Position numbers and translations under genes: made by a program. This document shows positions 8,755 to 19,200 of a stretch of 64,000 nucleotides of DNA, one piece after another. Every line of letters starts with the position of its first letter. Position 1 is the stretch's first letter. Source of the stretch: Thermohalobaculum sediminis. Its GTDB lineage: Bacteria; Pseudomonadota; Alphaproteobacteria; Rhodobacterales; Rhodobacteraceae. The notes below the pieces were generated by a model. That model saw nothing but the letters and a program-made list of their open reading frames with translations, was not told where the DNA came from and searched no databases. The DNA lies in the NCBI RefSeq assembly GCF_023487995.1, contig NZ_JAMFKN010000001.1, positions 558,001-622,000 on the forward strand, in the 5' to 3' direction.

Positions 8755-10007
8755 CTACCCGGCCCTGCGCCATCGCGCGCTGCGGCGCGCCGCCCTGTCG
8801 TTCTCCGGCGCGATGGCATCCGGGGCGGACACGAGACTCCGGACCATCGAGGACCCCAGCACCTCGACATTGCCGGCACCCGCGCGCCGCGCGCGCGCAA
8901 TGGCCTGCCGCGCCGCGCGCGCGCAATGGCCTGCCGCGCCGCGCCCGCCGCCTGTGCCGCCAGCATCCGCCCGCCCGTCGCCGCAGCCGCGCCGACCGTC
9001 GCGCCGAGATCGAGGGACCGGCCGCCCACCACCACCGGCTCGGACAGGCGCGCCGCGACCTGCCGGGCGCGCTGCTCGAGCTCCGCGTCGTCGAGCACAT
9101 CGGTGAAGACGGCCGCGAACGCCGCCCCGTCGAGCCGCGCCACGATGTCGTCGCCCTGCCGCATCGCCGCCAGCCGCGCCGCGCATTCGCGCAGCGCCGC
9201 CTGCCCCGCGTCGTGATCGAGCGCGCCGGTCTCGTGCTCGAAGCGCATGAGCTGCACCTCGACGAGGCCAAGGATCTGGCCATCGAGCCCCGGATCGCCC
9301 AGCGCAAGATCGAGCTGCAACATCAGGCTGTCTCGGTTCGGCAGGCCCGTCGCCGGATCGTGGAACGCCGCGTGCTGCACGGCGTCGTGCGCCGCGATCA
9401 GGCGGCGCATCTGCGAGACGACGGCCAGCACTATGGGCCGCACCAGCCCCAGCATGATCCCGGCCAGCGACACGAGGAAGGCCACCGCGAAAGCCGCGTC
9501 GAGCCGGTCGCGCAGCCGGGCGATTCCCGCCGCGCCGGCGCTCTGGCGCTCATGCGCCATCGCCAGCGCGCCCATCATCGCGCGCTTCGCGGCCGGGTCG
9601 GCACCGGGGGCGCGCTCGAACTTCGCCATGGCCTGCGCAAGATGGTGCGGCGCGCGGAACAGTATCGCCGCGACCTCGTCCGTGCCCGGCCGAACGAGGC
9701 CGCGCGCGGCATCGCCTTCGCTCAGGGCATGGCGATTCGCGGCGAACCGCCGAAGCGCCCCGCTGGCCGCGTCGCCGTAGGCCCCCGCCTGCAGGACCTG
9801 CCCCGCGAGCGCCTGCTGTTCCAGCAGCAGCGCCGCCACCTGCGCCTCGCGCGCGGCCAAAGTGCCCGCCCAGCGCGTCACCACGAAATCGGTAAACGCG
9901 ATCGTCACGAGGATCGCGGCGGATGCCCCAAGCACCGCGCCCATGCGCCGCTGCAAGGCCCGAGGCTCGGCCTCGAGCCTCTCTGCCACGCCCTTCTGCC
10001 CGCCCAT
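8755..10007 (-). pseudogene. Membrane protein with degenerate GGDEF domain, frameshifted by a tandem duplication
   Basis: Minus-strand gene starting MGGQKGVAERLEAEP at 10007. A first transmembrane helix (about residues 23-45), a periplasmic stretch of roughly 160 residues, and a second helix lead into a GGDEF-type fold beginning AFHDPATGLPNRDSL. The active-site loop reads RLDGAAF instead of R-Y/F-GGDEF, so diguanylate cyclase activity is unlikely; the RQGDD before it resembles an RxxD inhibitory site. Near the C-terminus a 26-bp tandem duplication (8883-8934) shifts the frame. Removing one copy restores a plausible end, QAIARARRAGAGNVEVLGSS, stopping at 8755. As written, the frame instead runs into the opposite ABC gene to 8502. 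It is therefore a decayed or phase-variable gene; a sequencing or assembly error in this GC repeat is the alternative. Confidence 0.65.
8883..8944. repeat. 26-bp GC-rich tandem repeat, about 2.4 copies
   Basis: Copy 1 is 8883-8908, copy 2 is 8909-8934, and ten more matching bases run to 8944; each full copy contains the word CAATGGCCTG (8898 and 8924). The period, 26, is not a multiple of three, and the repeat lies inside the 3' coding part of the GGDEF-like gene, so copy number changes switch its reading frame. Confidence 0.9.
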
Positions 10008-10164
10008 GTCGCTCACCCAGCCCACGCCACCCTCGCATCCGGCCACGGGCACCATGCTGCGCCCGGCCGGAAAGGATCGGTTTGCGACGCCGCCTGTCGC
10101 GCGTCCGGGTAGACAGCGCCGCGCCCCCCTGTTCTGACTGCGGCAAGCCACAGGGAGCCGGACC

Positions 10165-12579
10165 ATGAAAAGCCATGCGCGTGTCGTCGTGATCGGGGGC
10201 GGCGTCGTCGGCTGCTCGGTGCTCTATCACCTGACCAAGCTCGGCTGGACCGACGTGATGCTGATCGAGCGGTCTGAACTGACCAGCGGGTCCACATGGC
10301 ACGCCGCGGGCGGCTTCCACACGCTCAATGCCGACACCAACATGGCGGCGTTGCAGGGCTACACGATCCGGCTCTACCGCGAGCTCGAGGCGATCACCGG
10401 CATGTCCTGCGGGCTGCACCATGTGGGCGGCCTGACGCTGGCCTGCGACCGCGACCGGCTGGACTTCCTCAAGGCCGAGCATGCCAAGCACGCCTATATG
10501 GGCCTCGAGACCCGGATCGTGGGACCGGAGGAGATCCGCGAACTCTCGCCCATCACCAACACCGAGGGCGTCCTCGCGGCGCTCTACGATCCGCTCGACG
10601 GCCATCTCGACCCCTCGGGCACGACTCACGCCTATGCCAAGGCCGCGCGCATGGCCGGGGCCGAGATCGTGCTGCGAACGCCGGTCCTCGCCACCCGCCC
10701 GCGCCCCGGCGGCGGCTGGGACGTGGTGACCGAGGCGGGCACCGTGACCTGCGAGCACATCGTCAACGCAGCCGGCCTCTGGGCGCGCGAGGTCGGGGCG
10801 CTCGCGGGGATCTACCTGCCGCTGCACCCGGTCGAGCACCAGTATCTGGTCACCGAGGAGACGCCCGAGGTCTATGACCTGCCCTCGGAGCTGCCTCACG
10901 TGATGGACCCCGCCGGCGAGAGCTATCTGCGCCAGGAGGGCCGCGGCCTCGTCATCGGCTTCTACGAGCAGGCGATGGACCTCTGGGCCGAGGGCGGCAC
11001 GCCGTCGGGCTTCGGCCATGAACTCCTGCCGGACCAGCTCGACCGCATCGGCGAGAGCCTCGAGTTCGCCTTCCGCCGGTTCCCGGTGCTGGAGCGCGCG
11101 GGCATCAAGCGCGTGATCAACGGCCCCTTCACCTTCGCGCCCGACGGCAACCCGCTGGTGGGCCCCGTGCCGGGCCTGCCGGGCTATTGGACCGCCTGCG
11201 CGGTGATGGCGGGCTTCAGCCAGGGCGGCGGCGTGGGGCTCGCGCTCGCGCAATGGATGGTCGAGGGCGAGCCCGAGCGCGACTGCTTCGCCATGGATGT
11301 CGCCCGCTTCGGCGACTGGATCACGCCCGGCTATACCCGCGCCTGCGTGCGCCAGAACTACCAACGCCGGTTCTCGATCTCCTATCCCAACGAGGATCTG
11401 CCGGCCGGGCGCCCACACCACTGCACCCCCGCCTGGGGCATCTGGGACGCCCAGCGCGCGGTCTGGGGGCACGGCTATGGCCTCGAGCACGTCAACTACT
11501 TCGCCCCCGAGGGCGAGCCGCGGGCCGAGACGCCCAGCTTCCGCCGCTCGAACGCCCACGCCATCGTGGCCGAGGAATGCCGCGCCGTGCGCGAGGCTGT
11601 GGGGATCAACGAGATCCACAACTTCGGCAAGTACGAGGTGACGGGGCCGCGCGCCGAAGCCTGGCTCGACCGGACCATGGCGGGCCGGATGCCGAAGGCG
11701 GGCCGCCTGACGCTCACGCCAATGCTCAGTCCCAAGGGCAAGATCATCGGCGACTTCACCGTGACGAAGCTGGCCGAAGGGCGCTTCCAGCTCACCGCCT
11801 CGTTCGGCGCACGCGCCTTCCACATGCGCTGGTTCCTCGCCCATCTCGAGGATGGCGTCGAAATCCGCGACGTCTCGCTCGAGCGCATCGGCTTCCAGAT
11901 CGCGGGGCCGAACGCGCGCGAGCTGCTGGGGCGCGTCGCGCGAGGCGATGTCTCGACCGCGGCCTTTCCCTTCATGGCGGTGCGCGAGTTCGAGATCGGC
12001 ACCTCGCGCGCCATTGTGCAGCGCGTCAGCTACACCGGCGATCTCGGCTACGAGATCTACGTCCCCGCGGCCGAACAGGTCGCGCTCTACCACCGCCTTG
12101 CCGACGCGGGGCGGGACCTCGGCCTCAAGCCCTTCGGCATGCGCGCGATGATGAGCCTGCGGCTGGAAAAGGGCTTTGGCAGCTGGATGCGCGAGTTCCG
12201 CCCCGACTACATGCCGGCCGAAACCGGGCTCGACCGCTTCACGGCGTACAACAAGCCCGCCGACTTCATCGGCAAGGCCGCGGCCCTGCGCGAGAAGGCC
12301 GAGCGGCCGGAGCGCCGGCTCTGCGTCATGGTGGTCGACGCGCTGGACGCCGACGTGGTTGCGGACGAGCCCATCCGGGTGGACGGCACCCTCGCCGGCT
12401 TCTGCACCTCGGGCGGCTACGCGCATTACGTGGGCAAGTCGGTCGCCAACGGCTTCCTTCCTGCCGGGTTGATCGAGGAGGGCCGCGCCGTCGAGATCGA
12501 CATTCTTGGCGAGCGCCGCCCGGCCCGCGTCATCACCCGCCCGCTGTTCGACCCCGAAGGCGCACGCATGCGCGGCTGA
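10165..12579 (+). CDS. FAD-dependent dehydrogenase with GcvT domain (dimethylglycine/sarcosine dehydrogenase family)
   Basis: Predicted 804-residue two-part enzyme. The N-terminal DAO-type FAD domain shows VVVIGGGVVGCSVLYHL (7-23) and GSTWHAAGG, where His46 matches the histidine that carries covalent FAD in mammalian dimethylglycine dehydrogenase. From about residue 465 a GcvT/aminomethyltransferase domain follows (FGKYEVTGPRAEAWLDR, SYTGDLGYEIYVP, GMRAMMSLRLEKGFGSW). Family enzymes demethylate N-methylated glycines and capture the one-carbon unit on tetrahydrofolate as 5,10-methylene-THF. The actual substrate (dimethylglycine, sarcosine or another N-methyl amine) is not determinable. Start at 10165 has CAGGGAGCCGG upstream. 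It is monocistronic as far as seen. Confidence 0.9.
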   Translation: MKSHARVVVIGGGVVGCSVLYHLTKLGWTDVMLIERSELTSGSTWHAAGGFHTLNADTNMAALQGYTIRLYRELEAITGMSCGLHHVGGLTLACDRDRLDFLKAEHAKHAYMGLETRIVGPEEIRELSPITNTEGVLAALYDPLDGHLDPSGTTHAYAKAARMAGAEIVLRTPVLATRPRPGGGWDVVTEAGTVTCEHIVNAAGLWAREVGALAGIYLPLHPVEHQYLVTEETPEVYDLPSELPHVMDPAGESYLRQEGRGLVIGFYEQAMDLWAEGGTPSGFGHELLPDQLDRIGESLEFAFRRFPVLERAGIKRVINGPFTFAPDGNPLVGPVPGLPGYWTACAVMAGFSQGGGVGLALAQWMVEGEPERDCFAMDVARFGDWITPGYTRACVRQNYQRRFSISYPNEDLPAGRPHHCTPAWGIWDAQRAVWGHGYGLEHVNYFAPEGEPRAETPSFRRSNAHAIVAEECRAVREAVGINEIHNFGKYEVTGPRAEAWLDRTMAGRMPKAGRLTLTPMLSPKGKIIGDFTVTKLAEGRFQLTASFGARAFHMRWFLAHLEDGVEIRDVSLERIGFQIAGPNARELLGRVARGDVSTAAFPFMAVREFEIGTSRAIVQRVSYTGDLGYEIYVPAAEQVALYHRLADAGRDLGLKPFGMRAMMSLRLEKGFGSWMREFRPDYMPAETGLDRFTAYNKPADFIGKAAALREKAERPERRLCVMVVDALDADVVADEPIRVDGTLAGFCTSGGYAHYVGKSVANGFLPAGLIEEGRAVEIDILGERRPARVITRPLFDPEGARMRG

Positions 12580-13028
12580 GCGGTCCGCTTTTCGCCCACA
12601 TGATCGCGGCTCGCCCAAGCCAGTGAGCGGAGACCCCGTTGGCCGCGCTGGGATGCGGGCGAGGCGGTCACGGCCGTCACGCCGGCCCTGTCAGGCTTAC
12701 GCCGCGCGAAACGCGAGCTCCCAGGGGCGTCCACTTCCGGGACATGGTTGCTCCATTATCAACCTATAGTTGAGTATCTATCCGTCACATATTGCTACGG
12801 TTGTCAAATTGTGGTAATAATAAGGCTGAATTGATCGAGCAGATTGCTGTTCGCGCATGGCGGGGCCGCTACGCCCCCCCAACGAGAAACTCGACAGGCT
12901 TCGAGATTGTCGTCTCCGCCGCAATGGTTTGCGGGAGAGTGAGCATCTGCGTGCCGCTGTTCCGGCCTTCGACGGAGGCTCCCGGCCTCGTTCCCACGAG
13001 CGCCACCGGAACATGAGAGGCGGTCATC

Positions 13029-13202
13029 ATGAATAACCTCTCCAATGCTATCGTAAAGATAGTCAGATCTCCAATTGTTCTACAATACTATCTTAATTTA
13101 ATTGAGACTTTTAATATCATCAAGCCGCCAATGAACCGAGATTCGCCGTCATTTTCGGCAAAAGAAATCGGATTTTTATTCGTATCAACCGTCAGATCGT
13201 GA
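13029..13202 (+). CDS. Possible small ORF, 57 residues, in AT-rich leader (unrecognised)
   Basis: Starts ATG at 13029 with GAGAGGCGG about 6-12 bases upstream, a reasonable ribosome-binding site, and reads MNNLSNAIVKIVRSPIVL to a TGA at 13200. The predicted peptide is basic with a weakly hydrophobic middle (YYLNLIETFNII). Codon use is AT-rich and unlike all neighbours. No family is recognised, and chance is a serious alternative because the region looks like a leader. It ends 43 bp before the giant gene. Confidence 0.2.
   Translation: MNNLSNAIVKIVRSPIVLQYYLNLIETFNIIKPPMNRDSPSFSAKEIGFLFVSTVRS
13056..13094. promoter_or_regulatory. Inverted repeat upstream of the giant repeat protein
   Basis: AAGATAGT (13056-13063) and ACTATCTT (13087-13094) are perfect 8-bp arms separated by 23 bases, within the AT-rich leader about 150 bp before the gene at 13246. 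It could be a regulator site or an mRNA leader hairpin; which is unknown. Confidence 0.3.
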
Positions 13203-13245
13203 TGATCGATGGCAACCACTCTGACTTTGTCAGAGCAAGTGATGG

Positions 13246-16200
13246 ATGGATGACATGGCCACCTTCGAATTCACCGATCTGTCGAACACGAAGATCGTCC
13301 TGGACGAAAGCTCCGGCGAAACCGATGACGATATCTTGAAAGTCAATTTCGCAGCAGCATTCCCGGCCTTCGACACTCTCCTGTTCACCACGCTCGGCCT
13401 CGACCCGAACTTCGCATCCGGCGGCCGGATTGCTGGCGAGACCAATTTCATGACCGTCAGCTTCGAGGGCTCGCTGACCGATCTCTCGCTCACGGGCTGG
13501 AACAGCGGCACCGGCACGGCGGTCGCGCTCACGAACTACGACCCCGGAGTGACCGACCCGACGACCGGCCATCTGACGACCATCGTCACGACCGATGGCG
13601 AGCAGGCCGTCTACCTGTTCGGCGACTACGACGGCATGGCGGGGGCGCTCGAGGGTCAGGTCGTCTTTGGCGTCGATGCTGGCGGCGATCTCGCCTTCGC
13701 GGCCTACATGAAGGTCGCCGACGCCGATGCCACGGATGGCGAGAAGGAACTCAGCTTCGCGATCGTCACCTTCCAGGCGATCCGGGACACCCTGGCCTCG
13801 TCCGACGATCCGGACAACACGATCAGCTTCGACAACTTCATCGGCATCAGCGCCTCGGAAGTCAGCGGCTTCAACTTCGGCGACAACCCGGCCACGAATG
13901 TCCTGTTCCAGGCGGCTCCCGCGTTCAGCGGCGGCGAAGTGCTGCTGATCACCGGACTTTATGAACTCAACAAGCTCAACTCCTCGAAGACAGATCCCAC
14001 CGCCTTCGGCTGGGCGAACCAGCAGGCCGATCCGGGCGAGACGCTCGTCGCGACCTTCGTGGCGAACTGGACGGGCAGCTTCCTTCTTCCCGACGACCTG
14101 ACCAACCAGCAGGCCAAGGACATCAACAACATCGCCTACAGCGCGCTGGACAACATCGACGAGGCGACGTTCAAGATCGCCCAGGACTTCGGCACGATGA
14201 GCGTGCTCATCGCGGCGGCAGCCGCTGGTCTCGGTCCTGCGGAGGATGGCGGGGCCGACTTCTTCTCGACCGAGCTCCAGAACGACGTGGCCGTCCAGAT
14301 CGTGAGCGTGACCGTCGACCTCGCGGGCGGCGGCTCGATCACCTTCGACAGGGCCGATGCGAACGCAATAACCGGGCTTCTCACCTACACCGACTTCGGC
14401 CGCACGATCACCGTCGATTTCACCCCGAGCAACTGGGGCGCGACAACTCCCAACGAGGCCAATGGCGGCGTCGAGGTGATGGGCCTGCTGAAGGACGACT
14501 TCACAACCGTCGGCACCGGCCTCAACACGTTCTCGCGGATGTACACCACGGTGACCTCCAGGGTCGACCCGGACGCGGGCGGTGGCAACAAGGGCGACAT
14601 CGGCGGCTTCACGACAAGCGATTCCAACGACACCGCGCAGCCGCTCAACATCTTCCAGCTCGACGATGCGGGCCCGACCCTGACGCTGAGCGCGAACGGC
14701 AACTCGCTCACGGGGCTCGAGCTCGACGAGACCATCGGGGCAGACCTGCCCGGCGTGGGCGAGGACATCGATGACCGCTACGCCGACGCGGCCGAGGCCG
14801 CGGCTGGCGACGACAATGCAGACGACGACGAAGGGGGCGTCCTGCCCGCAGGTGCCATCGGCCAGGTCACGTCCAACGAGACGGTGGGATCGCTGTTCAA
14901 CACCACGTCGACCTTCGACACCGACCTCAATGGCGCACCGACGAACGCGGCCGGACAGTCGCCCTCGGACACCGTGCAACTGGTCCTGATCGACGGCTCC
15001 GGCACGCCGGTGACGGAACTGGCGACGGATCTCAGCGTCTCGGATGCCGCCGGTGCGTTCACCGACGACAGCATCGATCTCGTGCTGTCGGGCGGCAAGG
15101 TATACGGCATGGTCGATGGCGAGACCGACACGACGGTCACGGCGAATATCGCCTTCATCATCGAGCTGACCAGCTCCGACCCCGCGACCGCCTATGTCAA
15201 GGTCACGCATAACCTGCCGATCCTGCATGGCAACAACGCGCTGCATGACGAGAACCTCGTCCTGTCGATCACCGAGACCGACGCCTACCTGGGCGTGCAG
15301 CGCGACAAGACGATCGTGGACGGCGACGACGACAGCGAAAGCAAGACCGCGATCGCCGACATCACGAATGACATCTCGTTCGACGACGACGGCCCGCATC
15401 AGGTCGTGTCCGCATCCGCGGTCGACGTTGACACGGCGCTCGGCGTCAATCTTGACGAGACCATCGGAACGGATCGCTACAATCCGCTGCACACCAACGG
15501 CGCACCCGTCACGGCGGACGACCCTGACCAGCAGGACAACAACGGCGCCTTCGACGACACGGTGACCGACTTCAATGGTCTCACCCCGATCGGCCAGCTC
15601 GACACCACGGCGGCGGGCGGCATCGGCTCGCTGTTCAGCCTGTCCGGCTCGTACGGCTCGGACGGCTCGGGCGGGGCCCTCGACTACCTCTTCGAGTTCG
15701 ACTTCACCGAGGTCGGCGGCAACGGTATCGCGACCAACCTGACCACGACGGTGAATGGCGAAACCGTGGTGCTGTTCCTGGAGGGCGGGGAGATCATCGG
15801 GCGCGAGACGAATGCAACCGGCGACATCGCGCTGAGGATCGCGATCCTCGACCCGACCGACCCGACGTCGCAGATCCGGGTGCAGCAGTTCCTCGCCTAT
15901 GACAACGGCGGGACCGAGAACCCGTCGGTCTTCGACGAGCAGATCACGCTCGCGACCCTGCTGGGAGACGAGAAGGTCGAGCTGAAGCTGACGGTAACGC
16001 GGACCGATTTCGAGGGCGACACCGATGCGGACAGCGCCTCGCGCGATCTGATCACGCAGTCCGGCTCGCCCTTCGACTTCGACGACGACGGGCCTTTGGT
16101 GGACGTTGAGGCGGTGGAGGCGGACGATCCCGAACTCGCCGACATCGCGCTCAACCTCGACGAGTCGACCAACACTGATGGTGACAACCTTCGCGATGGC

Positions 16201-19200
16201 GCCGATCTCTACAATGCGCCGCCGCACACCAACGGCGCACCCGTCACCGACGACGATCCGGACCAGCAGGACGACAACGGCGACCTCGATGACGTCATCA
16301 TCGCGGGCGTCACCAACGAGACCGCCGCGACGCCGTCCGAGACGCCTGCGGCCAACGACGCGATCGGCGTGCTGTCGACAGCGGCGGGCGAGATCGCCGA
16401 CCTCTTCGGCGTCACCGCCAGCGACTTCGGAACGGACGAGGAAGGCGGGACCAACCCGGGCGACGGGCGTTCGGACCAGCTCAGCCTCGTGCTGTCGAGC
16501 GATCCGGTCGAGACCAACCTCGTCGTGACCGCGCTCGACATCCCCGAGCTTTCGGGGCTCACCGAAGCGCAGCGGACGATCTGGCTGGTCTCCGACGCGA
16601 CCAACCCCGACACTGTCGTCCACGGCGTGATTGAGGGCACGACGGCGGGGCTCGGCAACGACGACAACGAGTATGTCGCCTTCACGATCGAGATCGAGAA
16701 CGCCACCGACCTTGAGAACGCGACGCTCAAGACCACCCACTGGCTGCCGATCGACCATGACGGCAGCGAGGACCCATCGGTCTTCGACGAGGAGCTGGTG
16801 ATGACGCTCGCCACCGGCGAGACGCTGTCGCTGCGCCTCGAGACCACGGTGACAGACGGCGACGGCGACGTGAACTCGGATGCCGACCAGGTGGTGATCG
16901 GCGACGACGCCGGAAGCTTCCTGTCCTTCGACGACGACGGCGTGGTGGCTGCGATCCGCGAGACCGGCGTCACGGTGCTGCATGACGAGACGACCGGCGT
17001 CGACACCGGATCGGACGATCAGGCGCTGGGCAGCCTGCCGGCCGCCTTCGCCGCGCTCGCGCTCGCAGCAGGCGCAACCGTTCAGGGATGGGCCCAGAGC
17101 GACGGCGGCGTCGTCGAGGTCGACACGCTGCTCACGGGCGAGGGCACCCCCGCAGACCCGGACGACGACGTGAACGACTTCGGCACCGACGGGCCCGCCC
17201 TGACGGATGCGACCGTGTTCTCGCTCGCGATCCCGACTCAGGGCCAGCCTTCCAACCTGACGGCGATCATCAGCGACACCACGGGCGAGACGCGCGAGGT
17301 CTCGCTGTTCGCCGAGACCTGGGACGGCGTCGACATGATCGTCGGTCGCTACGACGATGACGACGGCACGGCCAACCAGTTGAATGGTGTCGTCTTCGCG
17401 GTGATGATCGACGGCGAGACGGGCGTGCTCAGCACCGCCCAGATGCTGCCGATCTTCAACCCGGTCGTCGGCGGCGTGAACATTGACCAGGCCATCGCGG
17501 ACGACGCGTTGCAGGCGGTCCTCACCAGCACCGATGGCGACGGCGATTTCGACACCGACGCCGTGAACATCGGCAGCGCCGTGATCTTCCGCGACGACGC
17601 GCTGAGCGCTGGCCCCGGTCAGGTCCGGAACATCGAGGAGGACGACATCGACAATCTACAGTCGGTGGGCCTCAACGAGGACGACTCGGTCAATGCGCAT
17701 ACCGACCAGATCAACCTCTCGCCCTCGATCACCGGCGGCTACGATGACCCGTTCACCTTCTCGCTGAAGGCCGCCGACGCGGCCGAGAAGGCAGCGACCG
17801 AGGCGGCCCTCGCCGCGGCGAATACGGGGCTCACGTCGCAGGGCGAGACGGTGCTGTTCGACGTGAATGGCGGGACGAACACGGTCACGCTCTATGTCGA
17901 GAACACGATCTCGAATGACGGCGTGCTGGGCCTGGACGACCGGATCGTCGGGACCTGGACAGTGACGGCTGCGGGTCTCGCGACCTACACCGCCATCGAC
18001 CAGCTCGACCAGGCCACCGCCGAGGTCCGCGACGAGAGCAACTCGGACGACGACGACCAGGAGGAAACCGTCGTCATCACGCTCACGGCGGCCCTGAGGG
18101 TCCTAGATGCGGACGGGACCGAGGTCGACTTCTCGGCCGAGCCCGACTTCATCCAGTATGCAGTCGCGGACGACATGCCCGACATCGGCGATGCGGGCGC
18201 CGACGACGTCGCCGCCGGGGACGAGGACAAGATCGCCTTCGCGGTCATCGACTTCGCCGAGCCGGGCACGGCGGGCGAGGTCAGTAGCGCGACCCGGAAT
18301 CTCGAGGCGGTGATCGGCACCGACGAGAATGTCGGCGGCGGCGGCGTGCGGATCACGTCGTGGGATTCCGAGATCCTCTACGGCACCCAGCCGACGCCCG
18401 ACCTGCGCCTCATCGCCGTCCCCGACGACGACACCGAGGCCAACGTCAAGTCGGTCAGCTACTTCCGCGACGTCAACAACGACGGCGAGATTGACGGGGA
18501 CGACGAGGTCGGCGGCAGCCTGGTCGAGTATTTCCGTCTGAGCATCGACGACACCGACGCCGATTCGACCAACTGGACCTACACGTGGCAAGCGTTCGAG
18601 TCGCCCCCGCCGACCGAGGAGCCCGTCGACTTCAATGCCATCAAATCGGGCGGACCGCAGGAGATCCTGAGCCCGCCGGTGGGCGGTGACGGGCTGGTCG
18701 TCGACTTCGACGGCCTGCTGTTCGACGCGACGGAGTTCAGCCAGTTCATAGCCAACGACTGGAGCCCCGACGCAACGGCCCCGATCGACCCCACGCAGGA
18801 TCAGTCGCATGACGGCATCGACGATCGCGGCTTGACCGACGATGCCGACGACGGCAACCCGGATGCCGAGGGCTTCGGCATCAAGGACGGCCAGGCCTCG
18901 CAGTTCAACCACAACGAGGGTTTCTACGCCGTCCTGCGGGACACCAATGGCACGATGAGCACGGCCGACGACACGTTCGTCGAGATGTCGTCTCTCTCCT
19001 TCGCGGTCGAGGGCATCGGCAAGGAGGGTCTCGAGTATCACATCGACTGGCAGATCATAGATGATGACGCGGTGGTCGATACGGGAACCGCGACCCGGTT
19101 CACCCTCGGCGGCAATGCCGAGGATCCGTTCGACGAAATCCATCTCGATGACGGCTCGTCCTTCGATGCGGTCTATGTCCGCGTCTGGCTCAGCGAGGGC

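Larger units (their letters stand above)
12580..13245. other. 666-bp intergenic region with AT-rich leader before the giant repeat protein
   Basis: The first part is ordinary GC-rich sequence with no convincing gene. From about 12730, and especially 13020-13200, base composition falls sharply to AT-rich, unlike anything else in the window. The stretch holds an 8-bp inverted repeat (13056-13094) and a short open frame of 57 codons (13029-13202). It is most simply the regulatory leader of the 6-kb gene at 13246. Confidence 0.6.

Noticed and set aside
12780-13014. 78-codon minus-strand frame before the giant gene
   Set aside because: Basic, Ser/Arg-rich, without a ribosome site or recognisable motif; it looks like chance in a leader region.
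13192-16983. 1263-codon open frame antisense to the giant repeat protein
   Set aside because: It mirrors the Asp/Gly/Thr-rich codon pattern of the sense gene; no domain, start signal or context supports it.
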